Shown piece after piece: positions 7,493-16,954 of a stretch of 64,000 nt of DNA (its first letter is position 1; each line of letters starts with the position of its first letter). The notes under the pieces are model-generated. The model saw nothing but the letters and a program-made list of their open reading frames with translations. It ran no database searches and had not been told where the DNA came from. This DNA is from Steroidobacteraceae bacterium (lineage in GTDB: Bacteria; Pseudomonadota; Gammaproteobacteria; Steroidobacterales; Steroidobacteraceae), in NCBI GenBank assembly GCA_019634895.1, contig JAHCAM010000001.1, positions 177,851 through 241,850 of the forward strand. The letters are read 5' to 3'. A program made the translations under genes and the position numbers.

Positions 7493-8473
7493 ATGGAAAA
7501 GCCGCAGGACCTGGTCGAATCGCTGATCCGTGCCGCAGGCCGACGCGCCGAGCCGCCGGAGGACGCCTATCGCCAGGTGCTGGCGGCGGCGACGGCGGCG
7601 CTGCGCGAGAAGACGGCGCGGCGCAAGGAACGCCTGTGGGTGCTGTGGTCGGGCGCCGCGGCCGTGCTCGTGCTCGCGGTCGCGCTGATGTTCCAGTGGA
7701 CTCCGCCGGGCGCGCAGCGAGAGGAGCTCGCGCGGATCGAGCGCGCGATCGGCGGCGTGGAACGCGCGACAGGCGACGTCTGGCAGCCGGTCGGCGAATC
7801 GGTGGCGCCGCTGACCCGAGGCATGAAACTGCGCACGCTCGCCGGCGGCCGCGCAGGGCTGCTGCTCGCGGGCGGCACTTCCCTGCGCCTCGCGGCGGAG
7901 ACCGAGATCATGCTCGACGAGCCCGGCCGCCTGTACCTGCGCAAGGGCACGATCTACCTGGACAACCGCGGCAGCGTCGGCACCGGCTACCGCATCGAGA
8001 CGCCGGCAGGGACTGCGCGCGACATCGGCACGCAATTCGAGCTGCAGGTCGCCGGGGGCGGGCTGCGCCTGCGCGTGCGCGAGGGACGCGTGGAGATCGG
8101 CCGCGCCGGGCAACTGCTGGAAGGCGTCGCCGGCGAGCAGCTCGAGCTCAACGCGCTGGGCGGCGTCACGCGTTCGCTGATCGCCACCAGCGACGCCGCC
8201 TGGCAGTGGGCGGAGGCCATCGCGCCGACACCGGACATCGACGGCAAGCCCGCGGCCGAATTGATCGCCTGGGTCGCGCGCGAGACAGGACACCGGCTGC
8301 GTTATGAATCCGCGGCGGTCGAGCAGCGCGCCGCGACCGTGATCCTGCACGGCAACATCCGCCACCTGGCCCCGCTTGCGGCGCTCGACGCCATGCTCGC
8401 GACCACCGATCTCGAGTACGTGCTCGGCGGCGATACCATGGAGATCAGGGCGAGAGCACAATCCGGGCTGTGA
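7493..8473 (+). CDS. FecR-type anti-sigma / sigma regulator
   Basis: A 326-residue single-pass membrane protein. The N-terminal cytoplasmic part (about residues 1-50) should bind the sigma factor. A membrane helix follows (LWVLWSGAAAVLVLAVALMF, about 48-67). The FecR domain contains MKLRTLAGGRAGLLLAGGTS, RLYLRKGTIYLDNRG and TPAGTARDIGTQFEL. The C-terminal domain (LIAWVARETGHRLRYES onward) is the small periplasmic domain common in FecR proteins and resembles an STN fold. The ATG at 7493 is 7 nt past the sigma stop. The stop overlaps the GTG start of the TonB receptor by 4 nt, so the genes are translationally coupled. Confidence 0.88.
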   Translation: MEKPQDLVESLIRAAGRRAEPPEDAYRQVLAAATAALREKTARRKERLWVLWSGAAAVLVLAVALMFQWTPPGAQREELARIERAIGGVERATGDVWQPVGESVAPLTRGMKLRTLAGGRAGLLLAGGTSLRLAAETEIMLDEPGRLYLRKGTIYLDNRGSVGTGYRIETPAGTARDIGTQFELQVAGGGLRLRVREGRVEIGRAGQLLEGVAGEQLELNALGGVTRSLIATSDAAWQWAEAIAPTPDIDGKPAAELIAWVARETGHRLRYESAAVEQRAATVILHGNIRHLAPLAALDAMLATTDLEYVLGGDTMEIRARAQSGL

Positions 8474-10758
8474 ACAGCTCGCCCTGGCTGCTGCTGCTGC
8501 TGGCGGGAGCCGCCGAGGCCGCCGCGTACCGGGGCATGCCGCTCGACCGGGTGCTCGAGGAACTGCGCGCCGGCGGGCTGGAACTGCTCTACAGCAGCGA
8601 CCTGGTCAAGCCCTGGATGCGCGTCGCCGCCGAGCCGCAGGCCACGGAGCCGCGCGCCCGCCTCGAGGAAATCCTCGCACCGCACGGGATCCGCGTCAGC
8701 GACGGTCCGGGCGGCACCCTGATCCTGGTCCGCGATGCGCCGCGCGCGCCGCGTGCAGCGGCACCGGGCACCGCGCATCGGCCGGCGCCGGCGCCGCTGG
8801 AGACGGTCGTCGTCAGCGCCAGCCACTACCTGCTTGGAGACGAGCCCGCATTCGCGCCGGCCCACCTGTCGAACGCACGGCTGGAAGCGCTGCCCGAGAT
8901 CGGCGAGGACCCGGTCCGCGCGGTCGCGCGACTGCCGGGCGTCGCGCGTCAGGATTTCTCCAGCCGCGTGCACCTGCGCGGCGGCGCGGACAACGAGACG
9001 CTGTTCCGCTTCGACGACCTGCGGCTCTACAACCCCTATCACCTGAAGGACTTTTTCGGTGTCTTCAGCAGCATCGATCCCGGCATCGTCAGCGACATCC
9101 GGGTCTACACCGGCGGCTTCCCGGTCCACTTCGGCGACCGCAGCAGCGGCGTGGTGGACATCGCGCCGCGCCTCCCCGGCGCGCGCCCGCAGGGCCAGGC
9201 AGTGCTGTCGCTGATGACGGCCGGCGTGGCGCTGGACGGCGGGTTCGCCGGCGGCGCCGGAGACTGGGCTTTCGCCGCCAGGCGCGGGAACATGGACCTG
9301 TTCTTCGACGCGGTGGACTCCACGCTCGGGGAGCCGGACTACCACGACCTGTATGCGCATGCCGGCCGGCGTCTCAACGGCTGGCTGGCGGTGAGCGCCA
9401 ATGCGCTGGTGTTCGACGACCGCATCCTCGCGTTCGACAGCGACCAGGAGGAGGAGGCGCGCGCGGAGTACCGCGACGCTTACTGGTGGCTGCGCTTCGA
9501 CCTCGGAGAGCCGGACGGCCGCGGCGGGCGCATCCTGGCGGCACGCACCGAGCTCGAAAGCGAACGCGACGGCAGCGCGGAACTGCCGGGCGTCGCGAGC
9601 GGAACGCTGTCCGACGAGCGGCACTTCACCATCCATTCGCTGCAGGCCGACGGCTGGTGGCGGATCGGTTCGCGCTCGCTGTTGCAGGCCGGGGGCGAAT
9701 GGCGCGAACAGCGCGGCCGCTATCTCTATTCCGATGCGGTGGATTTCGAGCTGCTGTTCCTGACGCCGGGGGCGTCGACCGACGAATCGCGCACGCGTTC
9801 CATCAGCCTGCGACCCTCGGGTCACCAGGCCGGCGCCTACCTGAACTGGCGCTTCGAACCGGCGCCGGCCTTCGCCACCGACCTGGGCCTGCGCTGGGAC
9901 ACCGGGTCGCTGGCAGAACGGGACGGGGCGCAGTGGAGCCCGCGCGCGGTGCTGATGTGGCGGCCGCGGGACCACACGCGTCTGCGGTTCGGCTGGGGGC
10001 GCTACTTCCAGGCGCAGGCCATCAACGAGCTGCAGGTGCCCGACGGCGAGGTCGCTTTTCAGCGGGCGCAGCGCGCGACGCACCACGTCGCGAGCATCGA
10101 GCACGACCTGTCGCCCGCACTCACGCTGCGCGCGGAGGCTTACCGCAAGGACTACGACCGGCCGCTCGCGCGGCACGAGAACCTGCTCAACACGCTGGTC
10201 GTGCTGCCGGAACTCAAGCCGGACCGCATCCTGATTGCGCCGGATGCCGCGGTCGCGGAGGGCGTCGAGGTCTCGCTGAACTACGAGCGGGGGAACCTGG
10301 CCGGCTGGCTGAGCTATACGCACTCACGCGTGCGCGACCGCGTCGACGGCGAATGGCTCGCGCGCAGCTGGGACCAGCGCGACTACGCGAGCGCGGGCCT
10401 GCACTGGCGCAATGAGCGCTGGGAGGCTTCGTTCGCCGCGACCTGGCACCGGGGCTGGCCGACCACCGAGGTCCAATTGGTGACGCTCGATCCATTCCCG
10501 CTGGCGGAGGCGGCAACGCGCAATGGCGCGCGCATCGGCGACTACGCGCGCGTGGACCTGCGGCTCGCCCGCCGATTCGTGCTCGAATCGGCGGGCGAGA
10601 TCACGGCGTTCGTCGAAGTGAACAACCTCCTCAAGCGCAACAACGAATGCTGCGTCGAGTACCAGATCGAGGACGAGGAGGAAGCGCCCTTCCTCGACGT
10701 CGGGGCGCGCGGCTCACTGCCGCTGATCCCGTCCCTCGGGATCCTCTGGAAGTTCTGA
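8470..10758 (+). CDS. TonB-dependent receptor with N-terminal STN signalling domain
   Basis: A 762-residue outer-membrane receptor. It starts at a GTG overlapping the FecR stop. A short hydrophobic leader is followed by an STN domain (about residues 20-88, YRGMPLDRVLEELRAGGLEL), a linker, a TonB-box-like ETVVVSA near 111-117, a plug (RLPGVARQDFSSRVHLRGGA; VYTGGFPVHFGDRSSGVVDI) and a beta-barrel ending in the C-terminal phenylalanine of GILWKF. With the sigma factor and FecR it forms a complete transport-signalling unit. Ferric siderophore is the usual ligand of such sets, but nothing here identifies it. The stop abuts the convergent stop of the next gene with no gap. Confidence 0.92.
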   Translation: MNSSPWLLLLLAGAAEAAAYRGMPLDRVLEELRAGGLELLYSSDLVKPWMRVAAEPQATEPRARLEEILAPHGIRVSDGPGGTLILVRDAPRAPRAAAPGTAHRPAPAPLETVVVSASHYLLGDEPAFAPAHLSNARLEALPEIGEDPVRAVARLPGVARQDFSSRVHLRGGADNETLFRFDDLRLYNPYHLKDFFGVFSSIDPGIVSDIRVYTGGFPVHFGDRSSGVVDIAPRLPGARPQGQAVLSLMTAGVALDGGFAGGAGDWAFAARRGNMDLFFDAVDSTLGEPDYHDLYAHAGRRLNGWLAVSANALVFDDRILAFDSDQEEEARAEYRDAYWWLRFDLGEPDGRGGRILAARTELESERDGSAELPGVASGTLSDERHFTIHSLQADGWWRIGSRSLLQAGGEWREQRGRYLYSDAVDFELLFLTPGASTDESRTRSISLRPSGHQAGAYLNWRFEPAPAFATDLGLRWDTGSLAERDGAQWSPRAVLMWRPRDHTRLRFGWGRYFQAQAINELQVPDGEVAFQRAQRATHHVASIEHDLSPALTLRAEAYRKDYDRPLARHENLLNTLVVLPELKPDRILIAPDAAVAEGVEVSLNYERGNLAGWLSYTHSRVRDRVDGEWLARSWDQRDYASAGLHWRNERWEASFAATWHRGWPTTEVQLVTLDPFPLAEAATRNGARIGDYARVDLRLARRFVLESAGEITAFVEVNNLLKRNNECCVEYQIEDEEEAPFLDVGARGSLPLIPSLGILWKF

Positions 10759-11262
10759 TCAGCCGGCGGGTGCGGCGGCTTCCCCGGCGGCCGGCGCAGG
10801 CGGCGGCGTGTCCGAGTTCCACGCGTCCCGGATCAGCATCCACTTGCCGTCCTTCTTGCGCAGCACGGACAGGAACTTGCCGGTGTCGACGGTCGCGCCG
10901 CTGGCGTCGGTCACCGTGAACGTGCCGGTTTGCCAGGCGACGTCGCCGGACATTTCCACGGTGCTGTCGGGCGAGATGTTGAGGCTGATGCCCGCGGCCT
11001 TGGCGCCCTCGACATCACCCTGCAGGAACTCGCGGATCGCTTCGCGCCCGCTGGCCGTCGGCGCACCCGGCGCCAGCACCACGGCGTCCTCGGCATACAG
11101 CCCGGCGATCGCGTCCGCGTTGCCCGCCGCGTAATTGTCGTTCCAGGCCTGGTTGACGGCCTTGACCGCGTCCATCTCCGCTGCCGGGTCCGGTGACTTC
11201 TGGCAGCCGGCGAGCGCAAACAGGCCCGCCGCAATGACTGCAGCTGACTTCAGGATATTCAC
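10759..11262 (-). CDS. SnoaL-like / DUF4440 lipoprotein
   Basis: A 167-residue protein with a lipobox leader (MNILKSAAVIAAGLFALAGC). The cone-shaped alpha+beta fold of the NTF2/SnoaL/ketosteroid-isomerase superfamily is suggested by VNQAWNDNYAAGNADAIAGL and YAEDAVVLAPGAPTASGREA, and by the C-terminal strand WMLIRDAWNSD. It ends in a Pro/Ala tail. Such proteins are common in the periplasm; many lack a known activity. It is convergent with the TonB receptor and touches it end to end, and it is divergent from the MATE pump gene. Confidence 0.82.
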   Translation of the reverse strand: MNILKSAAVIAAGLFALAGCQKSPDPAAEMDAVKAVNQAWNDNYAAGNADAIAGLYAEDAVVLAPGAPTASGREAIREFLQGDVEGAKAAGISLNISPDSTVEMSGDVAWQTGTFTVTDASGATVDTGKFLSVLRKKDGKWMLIRDAWNSDTPPPAPAAGEAAAPAG

Positions 11263-11345
11263 GTTGGTCCCCTGTTGAGTTCGTTCTGATCAACCGCCGG
11301 CCCCGGCGGTCGGGTAGCATCCTACTCCTTTCGCCACCGCCGTCC

Positions 11346-12680
11346 ATGCGCGACCTCACCCAAGGCCCGATCCCCGGCCACCTGCTGACGATGGCGACTC
11401 CGATCGCCGCCGGCATGCTGGCGCAGACGCTCTATTTCCTGATCGACCTGTACTTCGTCGCGCAGCTCGGCGACGCGGCGCTCGCCGGCGTGGGCGCCGC
11501 CGGCATCGCGATGTTCGTGGTGATGGCGGCGACCCAGGCGCTGGGCGTCGGCGCCATGGCGCTGATCGCGCAGGCGGTCGGGCGCAAGGATCCCGAGGAC
11601 GCCAACCTGGTGTTCAACCAGGCGCTGGCGCTGGGCGCGGTGTGCACGATCGCGACGGTCATCGCCGGCTACGCCACGACGCGCTGGTACATGGGCATCG
11701 TCGGCGCCGACGCTGCGACCGCGCAGGCCGGCACGACCTACCTCTACTGGTTCCTGCCCGGCCTCGCGCTGCAGTACGTGAACATGGTGATGATGTCGGC
11801 GCTGCGCGGCACCGGCGTGGTCAAGCCGACCATGGTGGTGCAGGTCGCGACGGTGCTCTTGAACGCGATCCTGGCGCCGGTGCTGATCGCCGGCATCGGC
11901 ACCGGCCGGCCGCTCGGCGTTGCGGGCGCGGGGCTCGCCAGCACGATTGCGGTCGCGGCCGGCACGGTGATGCTGGTCGCGTACTTCCACAGGCTCGAGA
12001 AGTACGTGCAGTTCCGCCGCGCGCTGTGGAAGCCGCGGATGCTGGTGTGGGCGCGCATGGTCAACATCGGCGCGCCCGCCGGCGGCGAGTTCGCGATGAT
12101 GTTCCTGCTGATGGCGGTGATCTACTGGGTGATCCGCGACTTCGGCGCGGCGGCGCAGGCCGGCTTCGGCCTCGGCACGCGGCTGATGCAGTCGATCTTC
12201 CTGCCGGCGATGGCGATCGCCTTCGCGACCGGCCCGGTCGCGGGCCAGAACTACGGCGCGAAGCAGTTCGCGCGCGTGCGCGAGACGCTGCGTTCGGCCG
12301 TGACGATGAGCGTCGCGATCATGATCGTGCTGACGCTGCTGTGCCAGTGGCGGCCCGACTGGCTGGTGCGCGGGTTCACGCAGGATCCCGCGGTGATCGA
12401 GGTCGCCTCGCACTTCCTGCGGCTGATCTCCTGGAACTTCGCCGCGTCGGGGATCATCTTCACCTGCTCCGGCGTGTTCCAGGGCCTGGGACACACCTGG
12501 CCGGCGCTCGGCTCGAGCGCCTCGCGGCTGCTGACCTTCATGCTGCCGGCGCTCTGGCTGTCCACGCAGCCATGGCTGGCGCTCGACCACGTGTGGTACC
12601 TGTCGGTGGCGAGCGTGTGGATACAGGCGGGGGTGAGCCTGGTGCTGGTGTATCGCGTGATGCGCCGGCGGCTGGCCTGA
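11346..12680 (+). CDS. MATE family efflux transporter
   Basis: A 444-residue inner-membrane protein with about 12 hydrophobic segments in two similar halves. MATE traits include LTQGPIPGHLLTMATPIAAG at the N-terminus, QLGDAALAGVGAAGIAMFV in the first half and GFGLGTRLMQSIFLPAMAIA followed by GPVAGQNYGA in the second. It should export cationic or toxic organic compounds using a Na+ or H+ gradient. It is followed by a 12-bp-stem hairpin (12702-12732) shared with the convergent haloperoxidase gene. Confidence 0.92.
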   Translation: MRDLTQGPIPGHLLTMATPIAAGMLAQTLYFLIDLYFVAQLGDAALAGVGAAGIAMFVVMAATQALGVGAMALIAQAVGRKDPEDANLVFNQALALGAVCTIATVIAGYATTRWYMGIVGADAATAQAGTTYLYWFLPGLALQYVNMVMMSALRGTGVVKPTMVVQVATVLLNAILAPVLIAGIGTGRPLGVAGAGLASTIAVAAGTVMLVAYFHRLEKYVQFRRALWKPRMLVWARMVNIGAPAGGEFAMMFLLMAVIYWVIRDFGAAAQAGFGLGTRLMQSIFLPAMAIAFATGPVAGQNYGAKQFARVRETLRSAVTMSVAIMIVLTLLCQWRPDWLVRGFTQDPAVIEVASHFLRLISWNFAASGIIFTCSGVFQGLGHTWPALGSSASRLLTFMLPALWLSTQPWLALDHVWYLSVASVWIQAGVSLVLVYRVMRRRLA

Positions 12681-12701
12681 ACGGCGACTTGCCCCATTGA
12701 C

Positions 12702-12732
12702 GGGGCGCATCCCGTGGCCCGGGATGCGCCCC
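12702..12732. terminator. Strong hairpin between convergent genes
   Basis: A perfect 12-bp stem (GGGGCGCATCCC / GGGATGCGCCCC) with a 7-nt loop lies between the stops of the MATE gene and the haloperoxidase gene. There is no T run. Position suggests a bidirectional terminator. Confidence 0.7.
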
Positions 12733-12746
12733 GCCCCGCACCCCGA

Positions 12747-14108
12747 TCAATGCGCCGGGCGCAGGTAGTTCTTGACCGCATGCGCGCCGATCTTGCGGCC
12801 GCGCTTGACGCCTTCCTCCACCGCGTTGCGGAAGTGGTAGCCGACCAGCACGCGCGAGTCGGCGTTCTCCTGCGCGGCCTGCGAGAAGCTCGAGTACTGC
12901 CTGCGCACTTCGTGGGCGCCGCCGCAGGCGAGATCCCCGGGCAGCATCACGCTGCAGGCGTCGAAGGCGACGTTGTCGGTGCCGAACAGCCGCCGAAACA
13001 CTTCCGCCGCAGCGCCACCCTCGACCGAGTGCCCCGACTCGTGATCCGGGAACGGCGGCACCGGCGCGCCGAGCGCGACCCAGTCCGGGTCCGCCTGCGT
13101 CCACGGATTGCCGTCGCCGTCCGCCAGGCGGATTGCCGTCTCCGGCCGCCAGTAGCCGATGCGGTACTTTGACTCGATGACGGCAATGTATCCGTCGGCG
13201 AGGGCCATGTTTAGCAACGCGAACAGCCGTGCGTTCTCCCAGGGGTCCAGACCGCGCGCGGTCGCCACGTCGCGGCCGATGCGGTTCCAGGCCAAGGGCG
13301 AGCTCTCGATCCAGAAGATCGCGATCTGCGTCTGGTCGGGGCTGCGCAGGCTGTCGCCTGCGCCGCCGTAGTGCTTCACTTCGTCGAAATCGCGGGCGTA
13401 CTGCACGCAGCTTCCGGCGGTATCCGCCTGCCGTGCTGCGCCGCAGCTCACGGGATACGGCGCGCGCGGCGGGAACTGCCCGGCGCTCTCGAGCGCGAAC
13501 GGCGCGACGTGCTGCCAGCCGGGGATCAGCGCGAACGGCAGGTCGTCGGTGAAGCGCCATTCGCCGATCCCGGTGCCCTGCGCATAGCCGAAGTCCGCGA
13601 ACGCGGTGTCGGCACCATCTTCGGCACGCAGCGCGAGGATGGCCGCCGCCGCGGCCTGGCCCGTTGCGATGCCGTCGGTCTTCGCGTCTCCGTCCGGGAT
13701 GGCCGCCAGCGCGGCGGCGTATTCGGACTCGACCAGCGCGACCGCGACGTCGGCGCAGGCCGCGGGCGGCGCGAGCGCAAACGGATGGGCGGCGAGCTCG
13801 CTCGCCATGACGTCGCGCGCAGCCGCTGCCGCAGCTGCGTCGAGCGAAGCGCCGGCCGGCGCGGCCGCGTCGTACGCGTAGGGCGTCGTGCGCCGCTGGA
13901 TCGCGTTCAGCGCGTCGTGGATCGCGATGTGCGCCATCGCATAGAGCCGCGACTCGTGGAACGGATCGAACACCGGCGCATAGCAGGCCGCGACCGCGGC
14001 GCTGCCGGCGCGCGCGTTCCAGTCGATGACGGCGTCCGCCTGCGCGAGCGGCATCCAGGCGGCGGCACAGAGCGCGGCGGCACATCCCAGGCTATTGAAC
14101 TTATTCAT
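12747..14108 (-). CDS. Secreted vanadium-dependent haloperoxidase-like (PAP2) protein
   Basis: A 453-residue protein whose start at 14108 gives a signal peptide (to about AQA-D). The C-terminal half carries the PAP2/vanadium pocket: K-x6-RP in KYRIGYWRP, SGH in PDHESGHSVEGG, and SR-x5-H in SRVLVGYH. The usual aspartate after the last histidine is replaced (HFRNA). The N-terminal helical part (SRLYAMAHIAIHDALNAI) is typical of the haloperoxidase-related subgroup. It may oxidise halides with peroxide or act as an acid phosphatase; the motifs do not separate the two. The upstream in-frame extension to 14276 would overlap the divergent regulator. It is divergent from the winged-helix/TPR regulator at 14255, which may control it. 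Confidence 0.85.
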   Translation of the reverse strand: MNKFNSLGCAAALCAAAWMPLAQADAVIDWNARAGSAAVAACYAPVFDPFHESRLYAMAHIAIHDALNAIQRRTTPYAYDAAAPAGASLDAAAAAAARDVMASELAAHPFALAPPAACADVAVALVESEYAAALAAIPDGDAKTDGIATGQAAAAAILALRAEDGADTAFADFGYAQGTGIGEWRFTDDLPFALIPGWQHVAPFALESAGQFPPRAPYPVSCGAARQADTAGSCVQYARDFDEVKHYGGAGDSLRSPDQTQIAIFWIESSPLAWNRIGRDVATARGLDPWENARLFALLNMALADGYIAVIESKYRIGYWRPETAIRLADGDGNPWTQADPDWVALGAPVPPFPDHESGHSVEGGAAAEVFRRLFGTDNVAFDACSVMLPGDLACGGAHEVRRQYSSFSQAAQENADSRVLVGYHFRNAVEEGVKRGRKIGAHAVKNYLRPAH

Positions 14109-14254
14109 GATTCCATCTCCCCGTTTGGCATCGCGGTCCCTTCGACGCGCGCCTGACACCAGTGCCACGCCAGGCGGCGCGCGGCCATGATCGCAAGTTG
14201 ATATCCTCGTGATATCGCCGTCTCCGACGACACGGGTGGTTCGTCGCCAGGAAC

Positions 14255-16108
14255 ATGAAGTTCGGCCGCGCTGCACCGGACACTGCGCCGGGCCTGCTGC
14301 TGCCCGGCGCGCTGTCGATCGATCCCGTTACCGGTGAAGTGACTGGCCCGGGCGGGCGCGAACAACTCGATCCCAAGGTCATGCAGGTGCTGATGGCGCT
14401 GGCGCGGCGGGCCGGCGAGGTCGTTTCGCATGAGGAGCTGTTCGCGGAGGTCTGGTCCGGCGCCGTCGTGACGGACGACGTGCTGCGCCGTTGCATCTAC
14501 CAGCTGCGCGAGCATCTCGTGCGTGCGGGCGGCGACCGCCGCTATAGAGCGCTGCTCGAAACGCTGCCGAAACGCGGCTATCGGCTGCGCCGCGCGGCGG
14601 ACGCGCCGCGCCCCGCAGGCGCGCTGCGCAGGTCCGCCGCAATTGCGCTCGCGGCAGCGCTCGCCGCGGCGCTGGCGCTGGGCTGGATCATCGATTCCCG
14701 CCGGCCGGATGCTCCCGCGCCGGCCGTCCAGCCCTCGATCGCCGTGCTGCCATTCGCGGATCTGAGCGACGCGCAGGACCAGCAGTACTTCGCCGAGGGC
14801 CTGTCGGAGGAGATTCTCAATCTGCTTGCGCAGATCCCGGATCTGCGCGTGATCGCGCGCACCTCGTCGTTTGCCTTTCGCGACCAGCCGGAGCTGGGTG
14901 TCGCCGCGATCGCCCGGCAGCTCGACGTGTCGCACGTACTCGAGGGCAGCGTGCGCAAGTCCGGTGATCGGGTGCGGATCACGGCCCAGCTCGTCGATGC
15001 GTCGGACAGCCGACACCTGTGGTCGGAAACCTACGACCGCGAGCCACGCGACTTGCTGGCGGTACAGGAAGACATTGCCTCGGCCATCGCGCGCACCCTC
15101 GAGATCCGGCTGGTGGCCGGCGGCGAGGCCGCTGAACGCCGCGTCGATCCCGGGGCGTACGAGCATTACCTGCACGGCCTCTACTTGCGCAACCGGCGCG
15201 GGCCGGGCGATCTGGCCGCAGCGGAGCGCAGCTTTCGGGTGGCACTGGAGATCGATGCCGATTACGCGCCGGCATGGGCCGCGCTCGCCAGCGTGCTGAT
15301 GATGCGCGCGTTTCGCGAGAGTGACGGCCCGACAGAAGGGCTCGAGCGCATGCGCGAGGCGGTGAGCCGCGCGCTCGCGCTCGATCCCCTGTTGCCGGAG
15401 GCCCAGGTGCGCGCCGCCCAGTATCATTTTCAGACCGGCGACTTCGAGCGCGCGCGCGAACACTGGCGGCGGGCGCGGGAGCTGGATCCCGACCATCCGC
15501 TGGTTCTGGGCATGCAGGGCGGGCTCGCGATCAGGCGGGGCGATATCGGCACGGCGCTGGCGGTCAAACGGCGAATCGTCATGCTGGATCCGGTCAACGC
15601 AACTGCGCGCAACAATCTCGCCTGGACTCTGGTGCGTGCCGGATTCGACGAGGAGGCCGAACGCCAGCTTGCGCGCGCGAAGGAGCTCAGCCCCGGCAAT
15701 CCGACCTTCGACCGGATCGAGGCGGAGCTGATGATCCTGCAAGGCCGCTTCGACGAGGCGCTCGGCGTTGCCGACCGGTTGGCGCCTGGGGCGCTGCGCG
15801 AGCAGATTCTCGCGATCGCGACGTACGGGCTCGGGCAGACCGCGGCCGCCGAGGCCGCCGTCGAGCGGATGCGCCGCTTCGACGATTTCGAGCTGCCGCG
15901 CCGGATCGCGGAGATCCACGCCGTGCGCGGCGAGGTCGACCAGGCATTCGAATGGCTGGTCGCGGCGCGGGATGCGGAACTTGCAGCCGCGGCCACACCG
16001 GGCGAGCGCAGCCGGCCACTTAACGTGATCGACTCATTGTTGCTGCGGGCGCTGCACGACGACCCACGCTGGACCGAGATCGTGCCGCCGCAGGAGATCT
16101 TTCTCTAG
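14255..16108 (+). CDS. CadC-like membrane transcriptional regulator with TPR domain
   Basis: A 617-residue protein. Residues about 10-110 form an OmpR/PhoB-type winged helix (LDPKVMQVLMALARRAGEVV; HEELFAEVWSGAVVTDDVLR; LPKRGYRL). A membrane helix follows at about 130-148. Next is a domain starting PSIAVLPFADLSDAQDQQYF and continuing EGLSEEILNLLAQIPDLRV, common in CadC-type and adenylate-cyclase-linked regulators. TPR repeats fill the rest (from about residue 300). This one-component design senses outside the membrane and binds DNA inside. It is divergent from the haloperoxidase gene across 146 nt. Its stop overlaps the convergent AlaX gene by 4 nt. Confidence 0.9.
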   Translation: MKFGRAAPDTAPGLLLPGALSIDPVTGEVTGPGGREQLDPKVMQVLMALARRAGEVVSHEELFAEVWSGAVVTDDVLRRCIYQLREHLVRAGGDRRYRALLETLPKRGYRLRRAADAPRPAGALRRSAAIALAAALAAALALGWIIDSRRPDAPAPAVQPSIAVLPFADLSDAQDQQYFAEGLSEEILNLLAQIPDLRVIARTSSFAFRDQPELGVAAIARQLDVSHVLEGSVRKSGDRVRITAQLVDASDSRHLWSETYDREPRDLLAVQEDIASAIARTLEIRLVAGGEAAERRVDPGAYEHYLHGLYLRNRRGPGDLAAAERSFRVALEIDADYAPAWAALASVLMMRAFRESDGPTEGLERMREAVSRALALDPLLPEAQVRAAQYHFQTGDFERAREHWRRARELDPDHPLVLGMQGGLAIRRGDIGTALAVKRRIVMLDPVNATARNNLAWTLVRAGFDEEAERQLARAKELSPGNPTFDRIEAELMILQGRFDEALGVADRLAPGALREQILAIATYGLGQTAAAEAAVERMRRFDDFELPRRIAEIHAVRGEVDQAFEWLVAARDAELAAAATPGERSRPLNVIDSLLLRALHDDPRWTEIVPPQEIFL

Positions 16109-16845
16109 CCGGTCGGATGCACGAGCGCGATCTCCACGCGCCGGTTCCTCTTCCCCTCGCTCCTGATCTTCAGCACGCGGATGCCGCCGATCTCGGCGAT
16201 GTTCGCGACGTGCGTGCCGCCGCAGGGCTGCAGGTCGATGCCGGGGATGTTGAGCAGCCGCACGCGTCCGGCGCCGCGCGGCGGCTGCACGCTCATGGTC
16301 TTGACCAGCTCGGGACGCGCGTCGAGCTCTTCATCGGTGATCCATACCGTTTCGGTCGCGATGCCGCGGGCGAGGATCTCGTTCGTGCCCTGCTCGATAC
16401 GGGAGGCGTCGAGCAGGTTCATGTCGATGTCGAAGTCGAGGCGCGCCTTGTCCGGCGCGATGTTGCCGCCCGTGACCGGCGCGACGACCACGCAGGACAT
16501 CACGTGCAGCGCCGTGTGCAGGCGCATGAGCTTGTAGCGGCGCTCCCAGTCGAGTTCGAGCGTGAGCGTTTCGCCGGGCTCGGGCAGGCTGGCGCCCGGG
16601 GCGAGGAGGTGAGCGACCGTGCCGGGCTCGGCGCCCTTGCGGGTGTCCGTGATTACGATGCGCCCGCCGTTCGCGCGCGTGAACGCGCCCGTGTCGCCCG
16701 GCTGGCCGCCGCCCAGCGGATAGAAGATCGTGCGGTCGAGCACGACGACGCCGTTCGCGGCGCTCACGACCTTCGCCGTCGCGGTCTTCAGGTAGGCATC
16801 GTCGCGAAACAGCAGTTCGGTGGTCACGGAGACGGTGCCGGGCAC
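16105..16845 (-). CDS. Alanyl-tRNA editing protein (AlaX type)
   Basis: A 246-residue protein related to the editing domain of alanyl-tRNA synthetase. The start is FRDDAYLKTATAKVVS, followed by FYPLGGGQPGDTG, typical of the family's glycine-rich N-terminal domain. The zinc ligands are visible: His110 and His114 in RLHTALHVM, and Cys208 and His212 in QPCGGTHVANI. It should hydrolyse Ser-tRNA(Ala) or Gly-tRNA(Ala) in trans. The first codon is GTG at 16845; a second GTG six codons in (before TTELLF) is an alternative start. The upstream gap holds the repeat pair at 16888-16939. Confidence 0.92.
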   Translation of the reverse strand: MPGTVSVTTELLFRDDAYLKTATAKVVSAANGVVVLDRTIFYPLGGGQPGDTGAFTRANGGRIVITDTRKGAEPGTVAHLLAPGASLPEPGETLTLELDWERRYKLMRLHTALHVMSCVVVAPVTGGNIAPDKARLDFDIDMNLLDASRIEQGTNEILARGIATETVWITDEELDARPELVKTMSVQPPRGAGRVRLLNIPGIDLQPCGGTHVANIAEIGGIRVLKIRSEGKRNRRVEIALVHPTG

Positions 16846-16887
16846 TTCTTTGGCGGCGCAGAGACTGCGCCCGGCACCGTTCTAGCA

Positions 16888-16939
16888 TAATGGGACCGCG
16901 TCCCATTAAGCCCCAGCATAATGGGACGCGGTCCCATTA
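16888..16939. repeat. Inverted repeat pair, variant sub-family with GACCGCGTC core
   Basis: Two 21-nt units, TAATGGGACCGCGTCCCATTA (16888-16908) and its exact reverse complement (16919-16939), are separated by 10 nt. They resemble the GGACGCGTCC family but carry one extra base in the core, and the outer arms are symmetric (TAATGGGA / TCCCATTA). The pair would form a long perfect hairpin. It lies between the AlaX-type gene start and the end of the gene at 16955. Confidence 0.85.
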
Positions 16940-16954
16940 AACCCATTAAACCCT

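Noticed and set aside
8470..10758. TonB receptor considered as FecA (ferric citrate)
   Set aside because: STN domain and gene order fit the signalling class, but the sequence gives no evidence for the ligand.
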